Source: Microbacterium sp. 70-16 (GTDB lineage Bacteria > Actinomycetota > Actinomycetes > Actinomycetales > Microbacteriaceae). Taken from it: a stretch of 60,821 nucleotides of DNA. The stretch covers positions 1 to 60,821 of the forward strand of contig NZ_MKTQ01000028.1 of the NCBI RefSeq assembly GCF_001898315.1, given 5' to 3'. The translations under genes and the position numbers were made by a program. The notes under the pieces were generated by a model, which did no database searches, was not told the DNA's origin, and was given only the letters and a program-made list of their open reading frames with translations. Below are positions 26,385 to 35,426 of this stretch, in pieces. Positions within the stretch are counted from its first letter, which is position 1. The number at the start of each line of letters is the position of its first letter.

Positions 26385-27140
26385 TCAGAAGTAGACCGCG
26401 AGCGGCCCGTTCGGGCCGCTCACGACCTGCACGGGCGTCTCGAACACGCGCGTGAGCACGTCGTCGGTGAGGATCTCGGCGGGAGTCCCGAACTCGACGA
26501 CCTCTCCCGCCTTCACGGCGCAGATGCGGTCGGCGTAGTGCCCCGCGAAGTTGATGTCGTGGAGGACGATCACGATCGTCTTGCCGAGCTCGTCGGCGGC
26601 GCGGCGCAGCATCTTCATCATCTGCACGGCGTGCTTCATGTCGAGGTTGTTGAGCGGTTCGTCCAGCAGCAGGTACTCGGTGTCCTGTGCGAGCACCATC
26701 GCGACGTAAGCGCGCTGGCGCTGCCCACCCGACAGCTGGTCGAGGTAGCGACCCTCGAGCGCCGTGAGATCGAGGAAGTCGATCGCGCGCGTGATGTGCT
26801 CCTCATCGACCGCCGTGAGCCGGCCCTTCGAGTACGGGAACCGGCCGAACCCGACGAGCTGGCGCACCGTGAGGCGCGTGATGAAGTGGTTCTCCTGCCG
26901 CAGGATCGACACGACCCTCGCGAGGTCCTTCGAGCGCGTGTGCGCGACGTCGAGCCCCGCGATCTCGATCACACCCTCGTCGATGTCGAGCAGGCGCCCG
27001 ATCATCGTCAGCAGGGTCGACTTTCCGGCGCCGTTGGGTCCGACCAGCGTCGTGATGCCGTGCGCGGGGATCTGAAGCGTGACCGGTCCGATCGCGACGT
27101 CGGTGCTGTAGCTCTTGCGCACGTCGGTGAGGGAGATCAC
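26385..27140 (-). CDS. Iron-siderophore ABC transporter, ATP-binding protein
   Basis: 251 residues of the FepC/FhuC/ViuC type. Walker A GPNGAGKST, Q-loop RQENHF, signature LSGGQRQRAY, Walker B YLLLDEPLNNLD and switch His in VLHDINFAG are all present. It powers import of ferric siderophores. Its ATG overlaps the stop of the upstream permease gene (ATGA-type, 27137-27140). It is the last of four genes, in the order binding protein, permease, permease, ATPase. Confidence 0.94.
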   Translation of the reverse strand: MISLTDVRKSYSTDVAIGPVTLQIPAHGITTLVGPNGAGKSTLLTMIGRLLDIDEGVIEIAGLDVAHTRSKDLARVVSILRQENHFITRLTVRQLVGFGRFPYSKGRLTAVDEEHITRAIDFLDLTALEGRYLDQLSGGQRQRAYVAMVLAQDTEYLLLDEPLNNLDMKHAVQMMKMLRRAADELGKTIVIVLHDINFAGHYADRICAVKAGEVVEFGTPAEILTDDVLTRVFETPVQVVSGPNGPLAVYF

Positions 27141-28159
27141 AGGCGGCCCTTTCTGAGGATGACGAACAGGAACACGGTGCCGCCGACCATCTCGATGATG
27201 ATCGACACGACGCCCTGCGCCGAGAAGATGTTGCGCATCACGAAGTACGCGCCGCTCAGGACGACGAAGCCCGTGAGCACCGCGACGGGGAAGATGAGTC
27301 GGTGCTCGTGCGTGTCGGCGAACTGGTAGGCGAGCGTCGCGACGAGGAAGCCCAGGAACGTCATCGGCCCGACGAGCGCGGTCGAGACGGCCATCAGGAT
27401 CGACACCATCGTGAGCACGAGCATGGTCTCGCGGCGGTGGGCGACGCCGAGGTTCACGCTCGCGTCACGACCGAGGGCCAGCACGTCGAGCGTGCGGGCG
27501 CGCGCCCACAGCACGCCGCCCGCGACGAGCACGAGCGGGATGGCGACCGGCAGGTACGAGGCATCCGCATTCGACACGTTGCCGAACAGGCGCGCGGCCA
27601 GCACGTCGAACTCGCTCGGGGTGAGCAGACGCTGCATGAAGGCCGATACCGAGCCGAGCCCGCCGCCGATGACGATGCCGACCAGCAGCATGATCTGCAG
27701 GTTGCCGTATCTGCCCGACAGCAGCCAGCCGTACAGGACGAGTGCGAACCCCACCATGAGCGCGATCTGCAGCAGGAACTGCGGCACCCCCTGGATCGCG
27801 ACGACGCCCGCGACGCCGAGGAGGTAGACGGCCGAGGTCTGCACCGCGACGTAGAGCGACTCGAAGCCCATGATCGACGGCGTGATGATGCGGTTGTTCG
27901 TCGCGGTCTGGAAGCTGACCGTCGCGATCGCCTGCGCGAACGCGACGACGAGCATGACCACGACGTTCGTCGTACGCAGGTTCGCGATGCGCCAGAATCC
28001 GTCGCTGCCGACGGGCATCGGGTTGTCCCACGCGAGCAGCCCGAACGCGAAGCCGACGGCGAGGATGATGAGGATCGCGAGGACGATGATGTAGCGGCGG
28101 CGGGTGCGCGGCGACGCGGCGACAGCGTGACGATCGGATGCCAGGACGAGCTCAGCCAC
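27137..28159 (-). CDS. Iron-siderophore ABC transporter, permease 2 (FecCD family)
   Basis: 340 residues with about nine to ten hydrophobic helices. FecCD features include MGFESLYVAVQTSAVYLLG and the C-terminal VGPMTFLGFLVATLAYQF followed by HEHRLIFP. The start is placed at GTG 28159 (VAELVLASDRHAV): it overlaps the previous gene by 8 bp (GTGGCTGA) and gives a normal length. The open frame continues upstream as noise inside the neighbouring gene. Confidence 0.9.
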   Translation of the reverse strand: MAELVLASDRHAVAASPRTRRRYIIVLAILIILAVGFAFGLLAWDNPMPVGSDGFWRIANLRTTNVVVMLVVAFAQAIATVSFQTATNNRIITPSIMGFESLYVAVQTSAVYLLGVAGVVAIQGVPQFLLQIALMVGFALVLYGWLLSGRYGNLQIMLLVGIVIGGGLGSVSAFMQRLLTPSEFDVLAARLFGNVSNADASYLPVAIPLVLVAGGVLWARARTLDVLALGRDASVNLGVAHRRETMLVLTMVSILMAVSTALVGPMTFLGFLVATLAYQFADTHEHRLIFPVAVLTGFVVLSGAYFVMRNIFSAQGVVSIIIEMVGGTVFLFVILRKGRL

Positions 28160-29111
28160 GGCGACGCTGCCTGAACAGCAGGGCGACGAAGACGACCGAC
28201 CCGACGATCCCGAGGATGAGCGAGACCGGCACCTCGAAGGGCGCGATGATCGTGCGCCCGACGAGGTCGCAGACGGTGACCAGTGCGATGCCGAGCAGGC
28301 ACACCCACGGCAGGTTGCTGCGCAGGTCGTCACCGCGGACGAGCGAGACGATGTTCGGCACGATGAGGCCGACGAACGGCAGGTTGCCGACGACGACCGT
28401 GACGACCCCGGTCGCGACGGCGATCAGGCCTGTGCCGAGCAGGATGATGCGGTTGTAGTCGAGGCCGACGTTGGTCGCGATCTCCTCACCCAGCCCCGCG
28501 ACGGTGAACCTGTCGGCGACGATGAAGATGGCGATGCCGACGAGTGCGACGAGCCACAAGAACTCGTACTGGCCGCGCATGACCGAGGTGAAACTCCCCG
28601 CGAACCACACCCCGAGGCTCTGCAGCATGTCGGTCTGCAGCGCGACGAAGGTCGTCACCGAGCCCACGACGGCGCCCAGCATGATGCCGATGATGGGGAC
28701 GATCAGCGATGAACGCAGCGAGACGCGGCGCAGGAACAGGAAGAAGATCATCGTCCCGACGAAGGCCGCGATGATCGCGCCGCCCATCCGGGCGACGATG
28801 CTCGCGCCGGGGAAGAGCACCATGACGGTGATCAGGCCGAGGCCGGCCCACTCCGTCGTGCCCGTCGTCGTCGGCTCGACGAAACGGTTCTGCGTGAGCA
28901 GTTGCATGACCAGGCCCGCCATCGCCATCGCGCCGCCCGCGAGCACGAGCGCGATCGTGCGCGGGACGCGCGTGATCGCGAACATGTCGATCGCGCCGTC
29001 GCCGCCGAAGATGTCGTACGCGCCCGTGAAGAGCGACACGGCAAGCAGGGCTGCGACGACGAGGATGCCGATGATCAGGCGGACGTCGAACAGCCGTCCC
29101 CGTGCGCGCAC
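28152..29111 (-). CDS. Iron-siderophore ABC transporter, permease 1 (FecCD family)
   Basis: 319 residues. The segment VPRTIALVLAGGAMAMAGLVMQLLTQNRFVEP is the hallmark FecCD N-terminal motif, and NLPFVGLIVPNIVSLVRGDDLR is the typical coupling region (usually GxIGFVGLIVPH). About nine transmembrane helices. The start is GTG 29111, 29 bp after the binding-protein gene. It pairs with the second permease to form the membrane channel. Confidence 0.9.
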   Translation of the reverse strand: MRARGRLFDVRLIIGILVVAALLAVSLFTGAYDIFGGDGAIDMFAITRVPRTIALVLAGGAMAMAGLVMQLLTQNRFVEPTTTGTTEWAGLGLITVMVLFPGASIVARMGGAIIAAFVGTMIFFLFLRRVSLRSSLIVPIIGIMLGAVVGSVTTFVALQTDMLQSLGVWFAGSFTSVMRGQYEFLWLVALVGIAIFIVADRFTVAGLGEEIATNVGLDYNRIILLGTGLIAVATGVVTVVVGNLPFVGLIVPNIVSLVRGDDLRSNLPWVCLLGIALVTVCDLVGRTIIAPFEVPVSLILGIVGSVVFVALLFRQRRRG

Positions 29112-29140
29112 GGGGACGGCTGCGACGGCAGCGTCTGCGC

Positions 29141-30124
29141 TCAGGACGCCGACTCCAGCGCGTCGGCGAACGCGTTCAGGAACTCCGTGTAGGTCTGGAT
29201 GCCCTCGTTCGTGTACGTGTCGGCGGGCATGTAGATGATGTTGCCTGCCGTGACGGCGGTGACGCCCGCGAGCGCCTCGGAGTTCTCCAGGATGTCGGCG
29301 GCCGGCTGGTACGCCGGGTCGTCGGCGGCCACGGCGGCATCCCGGTCCATCACGAGGATCCAGTCGGGGTTGGACTGTGCGATCGCCTCGACCGAGATGT
29401 CGTCGCCCTGGTGGTCGTCGGTGCCGTCGGCGACCTCAAGAGCCGGGGTGAGACCCGCGAAGTCGAACACGGGGCCGAGCGTGCGGCCGACCGTCGGGGC
29501 GATGTAGCCGATCTCGCCACCGGAGGTGTTGACGGCCATGACGGTCTGGCCCTGGTCGTAGGCGGCGATGACGCGGGCGATCGCCGCGTCGAAGTCGCTC
29601 GTGAGTTTCTCGGCCTCGGCCTGCTTGCCGAACACCTCGCCCAGGGTCGTGACCTGACGCTTGAGCTCGCTGGCGAAGTCCTCGCCGTCGCGCGGATCGA
29701 GCACGAGGATCGTGGCGTCCGGCACGAGGGCCGCGATGTCGTCCTGGAACTGCGTGAAGCGCTGACCGTTGATGATGAGGTCGGGGTCTGCCGCGACGAT
29801 CGCCTCGAGGTCGGGCTCGTTGTGGGTGCCGATGTCGACGATCGAGGCATCCTGCGTGTACGCGATCGTTTCGGGCATGAGCGAGACGGCCGCCGCCGAC
29901 AGCTCGATGCCCCAGTCGGACAGCGTCTGGAACGTGCGGTTGTCGAGCGCGACGACCGAGACCGGCGTCGTGATCGTGTGCTCGCCGTTGTTGTCGGTGA
30001 CCGTGACGGTCGCCGCGACCGAGGTCGTCTGCTCGGCAGCCGGTGCCTCCGTCGCGCAGCCGGCAAGGCCGAGGGTCGCCGCCAGAGCGAGCGAGGTGAG
30101 GGTCAGGGGTCGTGTCATTCGCAT
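29141..30124 (-). CDS. Iron-siderophore ABC transporter, substrate-binding lipoprotein
   Basis: 327 residues. A signal peptide ends in the lipobox LAGC (Cys23), so the mature protein is lipid-anchored outside the cell. The rest is a class III (FepB/FatB-like) binding fold: VALDNRTFQTLSDWGIELSA, then IVDIGTHNEPDLEAIVAADPDLIING. The ATG at 30124 has AGGAG upstream. It is the first gene of the import operon and is divergent from the siderophore-interacting reductase, with an iron box between. Confidence 0.93.
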   Translation of the reverse strand: MRMTRPLTLTSLALAATLGLAGCATEAPAAEQTTSVAATVTVTDNNGEHTITTPVSVVALDNRTFQTLSDWGIELSAAAVSLMPETIAYTQDASIVDIGTHNEPDLEAIVAADPDLIINGQRFTQFQDDIAALVPDATILVLDPRDGEDFASELKRQVTTLGEVFGKQAEAEKLTSDFDAAIARVIAAYDQGQTVMAVNTSGGEIGYIAPTVGRTLGPVFDFAGLTPALEVADGTDDHQGDDISVEAIAQSNPDWILVMDRDAAVAADDPAYQPAADILENSEALAGVTAVTAGNIIYMPADTYTNEGIQTYTEFLNAFADALESAS

Positions 30125-30152
30125 GCGATATCTCTCCTGGTTGGGTGCCCGC

Positions 30153-30171
30153 TTAGGTTAGCCTTACCTGT
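30153..30171. promoter_or_regulatory. DtxR/IdeR iron box
   Basis: TTAGGTTAGCCTTACCTGT matches the DtxR/IdeR consensus TTAGGTTAGSCTAACCTAA at 16 of 19 positions. It sits in the 47-bp gap between the divergent importer operon and the reductase gene, abutting the GTG of the latter. TAGCCT inside the box is 7 nt from that GTG and can serve as its -10, so Fe-loaded repressor would directly block RNA polymerase. Confidence 0.85.
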
Positions 30172-30987
30172 GTGAGCTACGTCAAATCGGCATCCGAATC
30201 CACCCCCTCCTTCCGGCTGGAGCGACAGGGGCTCGACCTGCGCTTCCGTCAGGTGCGCCTCGCGCAGCGTCAATGGCTGACGCCCGGCTACGTGCGCATC
30301 CGGCTCGAGGGTGCCGACCTGCGCGGCTTCGTCTCGCTCGGCTCAGACGATCACCTGCGCATCTTCTTCCCCGACGGCCCCGTCTTCAGCCTCGACGAGC
30401 TGCGCGCGGCGCCCAGTCGCGAGTACACGCCGCTCGCGTGGGACGCAGACGAAGGCTGGCTCGACCTCGAGTTCGCGATCCATGGAGAGCCCGACGGCCA
30501 GTCACAGGGCGTGGCCGCGCCGTGGGCCGCGACTGCGGAGATCGGCGCGGTCGCGGGCATCGGCGGCCCGCGCGGCTCGATGGTGCTCACCGGCCGTCCC
30601 GACGCGTGGTTGCTCGCGGGCGACGAGACCGCTGTGCCCGCGATGCGCCGCTTCGCGCACCTGATGGATGCCTCATCCGTCGGCCGCGTCTTCGTGGAGG
30701 TGCCCGACGCCGAGCACGAGCTGCCGATCGAGACTCCCCCGGGCGTCACGGTCGAGCAGGTGCACCGGGGTGACGCCCCGGCCGGCACCGCGCTGGCCGC
30801 GCGCCTGGATGCGCTCACCGCGGCGGACCGCCCCGCGGGCTCGGTGTTCGGCTTCGTCGCGGCGGAGCAGGCGATCGTGCGGCACGGCCGCGCTCTGCTG
30901 CTCGAGCGCTGGGAGGTGCCCGCCGACCAGACCGTCGTGAAGGGCTACTGGAAGCGCGATGAGAGCGAGTACCACGCGCCGCATTGA
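30172..30987 (+). CDS. Siderophore-interacting protein (FAD-dependent ferric-siderophore reductase)
   Basis: 271 residues of the SIP/ViuB family. The N-terminal FAD-binding barrel (LTPGYVRIRLEGADLRGFVSLGSDDHLRIFFP) is followed by the NAD(P)H-binding half starting AWLLAGDETAVPAMRR. The C-terminal WKRDESEY is also typical. It releases iron from imported siderophores by reduction. The start is GTG 30172, directly after the iron box, so the mRNA is probably leaderless. Iron regulation is expected from the box. Confidence 0.93.
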   Translation: MSYVKSASESTPSFRLERQGLDLRFRQVRLAQRQWLTPGYVRIRLEGADLRGFVSLGSDDHLRIFFPDGPVFSLDELRAAPSREYTPLAWDADEGWLDLEFAIHGEPDGQSQGVAAPWAATAEIGAVAGIGGPRGSMVLTGRPDAWLLAGDETAVPAMRRFAHLMDASSVGRVFVEVPDAEHELPIETPPGVTVEQVHRGDAPAGTALAARLDALTAADRPAGSVFGFVAAEQAIVRHGRALLLERWEVPADQTVVKGYWKRDESEYHAPH

Positions 30988-31053
30988 GTCGTTCACGGGA
31001 CGTTCCCCAGCGGGGGTATGGCCGGTGTCGGGCCCCCGGGTTACATTCGCGGC

Positions 31054-31716
31054 ATGGCTGATGAGGCATCCGCACTGACCGCCTACGCGTTCCACGCGCA
31101 GCCGGGCACCGAAGGCTGGCACGTGCTGTACGGCGGTGCCCAGACGATCTTTCCGACGGGTTCGTTCGCCGTGGGGGCGGCGCTCGTGGGCCGCATCATC
31201 GAGGTGACGGCCCCGCTCGGCCGCGAACCCGACATCGACCTGCGCCCCGACGTGGTCGCAGTGGTCACCGCGGCCGACCGCCGCGGACGCTTGACGACGA
31301 CGGATGCCGAGGTCGCGCGCCGCGTCTCGGCGGCGGCGGCCGAACTGGGCCTGCACCCCGACCCCGAGCGCCTGCACGCCGTGCAGATCGGCGTCGCCGA
31401 GGCGGGCGTCGACACGAGCGCGTTCTGGCTCGCGGTGCTCGGGTATGAAGAGGTCGGGGACGTCCTCGCCGATCCGCTGCGGCGCTGGCCCCGGCTGTGG
31501 CACGACGAGATCGCCGAACCGGGCCGCGGGCGCACCCACCTCGACGTCGCGGTGCCGAACGCGCTCGCGACGGCGCGCGTCGAGGCGATGCTGGGCGCCG
31601 GCGGGCGCCTCGCCGAGCGCTCGAGCCCGCCGGACTGGTGGACGCTCGCCTCACCCGACAATCACGGCATCGACATCGCCGCCTGGGGCGATGTCGCGGG
31701 AGGTCCCGATGAGTGA
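31054..31716 (+). CDS. PCD-like/VOC fusion protein, copy 1
   Basis: 220 residues from ATG 31054; TACATT lies 6 nt upstream, so the mRNA is probably leaderless. Residues ~5-100 resemble pterin-4a-carbinolamine dehydratase (FHAQPGTEGWHVLYGG, REPDIDLRPDVVAVVTAADR, GRLTTTDAEVARRVSAAA). The usual HHP catalytic histidines read EPD. Residues ~110-210 are a VOC/glyoxalase half (FWLAVLGYEE, GRGRTHLDVAVPN, WWTLASPDNHGIDIAAW). The 3' end overlaps the next gene by 8 bp. The substrate is unknown. Confidence 0.75.
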   Translation: MADEASALTAYAFHAQPGTEGWHVLYGGAQTIFPTGSFAVGAALVGRIIEVTAPLGREPDIDLRPDVVAVVTAADRRGRLTTTDAEVARRVSAAAAELGLHPDPERLHAVQIGVAEAGVDTSAFWLAVLGYEEVGDVLADPLRRWPRLWHDEIAEPGRGRTHLDVAVPNALATARVEAMLGAGGRLAERSSPPDWWTLASPDNHGIDIAAWGDVAGGPDE

Positions 31717-32350
31717 ATCGATGACCGCGCGGGACTTCCACGCGCACAGCGGCGTCGGCGCGTGGCGCGTGCTGTTCACGGGCGCGCACGCCCACTGGCG
31801 CACCGACTCGCTCACCCAAGGCGGCGCGTTCGTCGCCGCGATCGCCGATGCCGTCGCCGATCTCGACCGCGCGCCCGACATCGACCTGCGCCCGCGCAGC
31901 GTCGTCGTGCGCACCTCGGCGCCCGAGTTCGCGCTCGACGAGGTCGACGTCGAGATCGCGCAGCGTGTCTCGGCCGCCGCGGCGGCGCTGGGGCTCACGT
32001 CCGACCCGTCGGCGCTCAAGGTCATCAACATCAACGTCGCCCGCACGCCCGGCACCGATGTGCGCCCGTTCTGGAGCGCGGCGCTCGGCTATGACGACCT
32101 GTGGGATTCCGACGCCGTCGACCCGAACGGGCGCGGGCCGCAGCTCGCCTTCAACGACATCGACCGCCCCGGTCGCGGGCGCACCCACATCGACGTGTCG
32201 GTTCCGGCCGAGGTCGGCGCGGCGATCGTGGAGCGTGCCGTCGCGGCCGGCGGCCGCCTCGTCGATGAGCGTCCCGGGCTGTGGTGGACGCTCGCGTCAC
32301 CCGAGAATCACGGCGTCGACATCGCGATCTGGCCCGACCTCACGAGCTGA
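31709..32350 (+). CDS. PCD-like/VOC fusion protein, copy 2
   Basis: 213 residues from ATG 31709 (MSESMTARDFHAHSGVGAWR), overlapping the preceding stop as ATGAGTGA. Same two-part plan as copy 1: a PCD-like domain with RAPDIDLRPRSVVV where the HHP motif should be, then a VOC half (FWSAALGYDDLWD, GRGRTHIDVSVP, LWWTLASPENHGVDIAIW). It is clearly paralogous to its neighbour and arose by tandem duplication. Translational coupling suggests both act together, perhaps as a heterodimer; this is inference. Confidence 0.75.
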   Translation: MSESMTARDFHAHSGVGAWRVLFTGAHAHWRTDSLTQGGAFVAAIADAVADLDRAPDIDLRPRSVVVRTSAPEFALDEVDVEIAQRVSAAAAALGLTSDPSALKVININVARTPGTDVRPFWSAALGYDDLWDSDAVDPNGRGPQLAFNDIDRPGRGRTHIDVSVPAEVGAAIVERAVAAGGRLVDERPGLWWTLASPENHGVDIAIWPDLTS

Positions 32351-32353
32351 GCG

Positions 32354-33184
32354 TCACATCTCCTCGTGGGTGTCGGGGTCGCCGTCCCACAGGCGGCCAC
32401 GCTCGAGGCCCGAGATCGCGCTGACCTCGGCATCCGTCAGTGTGAACCCGAAGATGTCGGCGTTCTCGACCTGACGTCCCGAGTCGGCCGACTTCGGGAT
32501 CGGCGTCGAGCCCAGCTGCGTGTGCCAGCGCAGAACGGCCTGCGTCGGGGTCACTCCGTGGGCGGCTGCCACCTGCTCGATGACCGGCTCGGCGAGCAGC
32601 TCACCGCGGCGGCCCAGGGGGCTCCAGCTCTCGGTGCGGATGCCGTGCTGGGTGTGGAACGCGCGCAGGTCGCCCTGCGGGAAGTACGGGTGCAGCTCGA
32701 CCTGGTTGACGGCGGGGGTGACGCCCGTCTCGTCGATGAGGCGGGTGAGCATCGCCTCGGTGAAGTTCGAGACGCCGACCGACCCGACTTTGCCGTCCTT
32801 CTGCAGGTCGATCATCGCCTGGAACGTGTCGACGTAGCGGTTCACGCTGGGGTTCGGCCAGTGGATGAGGTACAGGTCGATGCGGTCGAGGCCGAGCCGT
32901 TCGAGCGACGCGTGTGCGCTCTGCATCGTCTCGTCGTAGCCGTGCTCACGGCCGGGGACCTTTGTCGTGACGATGAGCTGATCGCGGATGCCGCTGCGGC
33001 GCACCGCCTCGCCCACTTCGGGCTCGTTCTGGTAGTTGACCGCCGAGTCGAGCAGTCGGTAGCCGTTCTCGATCGCCGAGACGATCGCGGCGGTGCCGTC
33101 TTCGCCGCGGAGCTTGAAAGTGCCGAACCCGAGCTCGGGGAAGGCGGTGCCGTCGTTGAGGGTGACCGTGGGAATCATGACCAT
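32354..33184 (-). CDS. Aldo/keto reductase (2,5-diketo-D-gluconate reductase-like)
   Basis: 276 residues. A TIM-barrel NADPH-dependent reductase. The catalytic tetrad is visible as Asp in LLDSAVNYQNE with its Tyr, Lys in VTTKVPG, and His in LYLIHWPNP. NADPH contacts IPKSADSGRQVENADIF are near the C-terminus. The sugar or aldehyde substrate cannot be told. The ATG at 33184 has TAGCGT 6 nt upstream, suggesting a leaderless transcript; a second in-frame ATG follows two codons later. Confidence 0.92.
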   Translation of the reverse strand: MVMIPTVTLNDGTAFPELGFGTFKLRGEDGTAAIVSAIENGYRLLDSAVNYQNEPEVGEAVRRSGIRDQLIVTTKVPGREHGYDETMQSAHASLERLGLDRIDLYLIHWPNPSVNRYVDTFQAMIDLQKDGKVGSVGVSNFTEAMLTRLIDETGVTPAVNQVELHPYFPQGDLRAFHTQHGIRTESWSPLGRRGELLAEPVIEQVAAAHGVTPTQAVLRWHTQLGSTPIPKSADSGRQVENADIFGFTLTDAEVSAISGLERGRLWDGDPDTHEEM

Positions 33185-33206
33185 GCCTCCACGCTACGCC
33201 TCCTAC

Positions 33207-34019
33207 TCAGTCGTCGAGCAGGCCTTTGATCACCGAGATCACGCCGGCGTCGGCGTGGGAGGGCGCGCGGTGGCGCGCGACGGCGACCACGTCGGGGTGG
33301 GCCTCGGCCATCGCGTACGACCAGTCCGCCGCCTGCAGCAGCTCGATGTCGTTGAGGTAGTCGCCGAAGGCGGCCGTCTGCGCGCGGGTGACCCCGAGCG
33401 CCGCCTGCAGATTGCGCAGGGCGACGCCTTTGTTGACGGTCGCGTTCATGATGTCGACCCAGTGCTGGCCCGACACGACGACCTGGTGGGTGGCACGCAC
33501 ATCGGCGAACGCGGGGGCGGTGTGCGCCTCGCCGCCGTCGAAGTCGTAGATCGCGAGCTTGAGGATCTGATCGTCGACCGCGAGCAGGTCGGGCACCCGC
33601 TGCAACTTGGCGTAGTACTTGTCGACCTCGGCGACGAACTCGGCGTCGTCGGTCTCGATGTAAGCCGACGTCTTGCCGCACACGACGATGCCCGCCCGCA
33701 GCGAGCCCGCCGCGACGAAGTCGCGCAGACGCGAGACGACGGATGCCGCGAAGGCTGGCTCCAGGGCATCCGAACTCACCTCGACGTCGCCCCGCACGAC
33801 GTACGCGCCGTTCTCGGCGATGTAGTCGAGCTCGTCGTCGACGCCCGCGAACGTCGCCTGCAAGGTCGCGAGCTGCCGGCCGCTCGCGGGTGCGAAGGCG
33901 ATGCCGCGCTCGCGCAGGCGCTGCAGCAGCGGCCAGAGCGAGTCGGGGACGGTGCCGTCCGGCAGCAGCAGGGTCCCGTCCATGTCGACGGCGATCAGGC
34001 GGATGTCGGGGGCTGTCAC
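33207..34019 (-). CDS. HAD-superfamily hydrolase, Cof type
   Basis: 270 residues. Motif I is VDMDGTLLLPDG, motif II is APASGR, motif III Lys is in ATVNKGVALRNL, and motif IV is GDYLNDIELLQ, with the large Cof-type C2 cap between. It probably dephosphorylates sugar phosphates or nucleotides. Start GTG 34019 (VTAPDIRLIAVD); GAGGAT lies 6 nt upstream and GGAGGG abuts the start, so the transcript may be leaderless. It is divergent from the sensor kinase. Confidence 0.9.
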   Translation of the reverse strand: MTAPDIRLIAVDMDGTLLLPDGTVPDSLWPLLQRLRERGIAFAPASGRQLATLQATFAGVDDELDYIAENGAYVVRGDVEVSSDALEPAFAASVVSRLRDFVAAGSLRAGIVVCGKTSAYIETDDAEFVAEVDKYYAKLQRVPDLLAVDDQILKLAIYDFDGGEAHTAPAFADVRATHQVVVSGQHWVDIMNATVNKGVALRNLQAALGVTRAQTAAFGDYLNDIELLQAADWSYAMAEAHPDVVAVARHRAPSHADAGVISVIKGLLDD

Positions 34020-34115
34020 CCCTCCATCCTCGCGCCGACCGGGGGATATCCCGAATCGGGATTGTCGGGCTGGCTCCCCTGCGCCGGCCCGCACCCCGCA
34101 CCTACCGTAGAAGCC

Positions 34116-35426
34116 ATGACCACAGCAGTCCTGCCTGACAGCCCCGCCCCGGCGCGTGCCTCCGGCGCCGTCCGCTTCGCCCGACATCTCGGCGCGCTCG
34201 CCCAGCTCGCCGCCGTCGGCGTCATCGGTTCGGCCATCTTCGGCGTCCTGGTGACCTTCCTCAGCCTGGGCGTGAGCCTGCTGCTCGTGATCGGCATCGG
34301 CGCCCTCTTCCTGATCGCGTTCGTGTACCTCATGTGGGCGACCGCCTGGCTCGAGTACGAGCGGGTCGAGGGCCTCTACGCGTACGGTCTGCCCGCCCTG
34401 CGGCTGCGGCGCAGCGGCCGCCCCGGATTCGGTGGATGGCTGCGCACTCTGTGGCAGCAGTTCATCGACGGCCCGATGTGGCGCGGCATCGCCTCGGCGT
34501 CGATCGCGACGATCCTGGGGCTCGTCACGCTGTCACTCGTCGGCACCCTTGTTTCGAGTCTCGTCCTCCCCTTCGCGCCGCTGCTCGGCGGCGACACCGT
34601 CCGCATTCCCACGACCGGCATCTTCGTATCCAGTGACTGGGCGATCCTCGTCGGCATCCTCGGCATCGTCGTCTCGATCGCGCTGCTGGTCGGCATCGTC
34701 CTGCTGCACGCCATGCTGACCCGTGCAATCCTCGTGCCCAGCCGCGAGTCGGTTCTTCTCGAGCAGGCCCGCACGGCCGGCACACAGCGGGCCAGCGCCG
34801 TCCGCGCCGGCGAGGTCGAGCGCACGCGCATCGAACGCGACCTGCACGACGGCGTACAGCCGCGCCTCGTCTCGGTCGGCATGACCCTGGGCCTGGCCCA
34901 GCAGAAGATCGACAGCGATCCCACCGCCGCGAAGGCGCTCATCGACGAGGCGCACACCTCCACGAAGGCCGCGATCACCGAGCTGCGCCAGCTCGCTCGG
35001 GGCATCCATGCGTCGGTCCTCGACGATCGGGGGCTGGATGCCGCGCTGAGCGCGCTGGCCGCCCGGTCGCACGTGCCCGTGCAACTCGATGTGCGGTTGC
35101 CGGATGCCTCGGCGGGCCGGTGCAGCCGCACGGCCGAGGCCGCCGCGTACTTCGCGATCGCTGAGTCTCTCACCAACGCCGCGAAGCACTCGCGGGCCAG
35201 TGAGACCCGCGTGACGGTGCGCCTGCGCGAAGACGAGTCCGTCGGCGGACGCCCGACCCTCTGGGCCCGCGTCGAAGACAACGGCATCGGCGGGGCGCGC
35301 ATCCTTCCCGGTGGCGGCCTCGACGGCATCACCAACCGCATCACGGCGGCGGGCGGCACGAGCCGCCTCGACAGCCCCGCCGGCGGCCCGACCGCTCTGG
35401 AGGTGAGCATCCCGTGCGCATCCTGA
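34116..35426 (+). CDS. Sensor histidine kinase, NarL/DesK type
   Basis: 436 residues. The N-terminal part has four or five membrane segments (about 30-75, 125-155 and 175-205) resembling the DUF4153/putative sensor region common in actinobacteria. The HisKA_3 box is ERTRIERDLHDGVQPRL, with phospho-His near residue 243. The ATPase domain has NAAKHS (N box) and DNGIGG (G1). TACCGT is 7 nt before ATG 34116. It overlaps the response regulator by 13 bp. It probably senses a cell-envelope signal. Confidence 0.92.
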   Translation: MTTAVLPDSPAPARASGAVRFARHLGALAQLAAVGVIGSAIFGVLVTFLSLGVSLLLVIGIGALFLIAFVYLMWATAWLEYERVEGLYAYGLPALRLRRSGRPGFGGWLRTLWQQFIDGPMWRGIASASIATILGLVTLSLVGTLVSSLVLPFAPLLGGDTVRIPTTGIFVSSDWAILVGILGIVVSIALLVGIVLLHAMLTRAILVPSRESVLLEQARTAGTQRASAVRAGEVERTRIERDLHDGVQPRLVSVGMTLGLAQQKIDSDPTAAKALIDEAHTSTKAAITELRQLARGIHASVLDDRGLDAALSALAARSHVPVQLDVRLPDASAGRCSRTAEAAAYFAIAESLTNAAKHSRASETRVTVRLREDESVGGRPTLWARVEDNGIGGARILPGGGLDGITNRITAAGGTSRLDSPAGGPTALEVSIPCAS

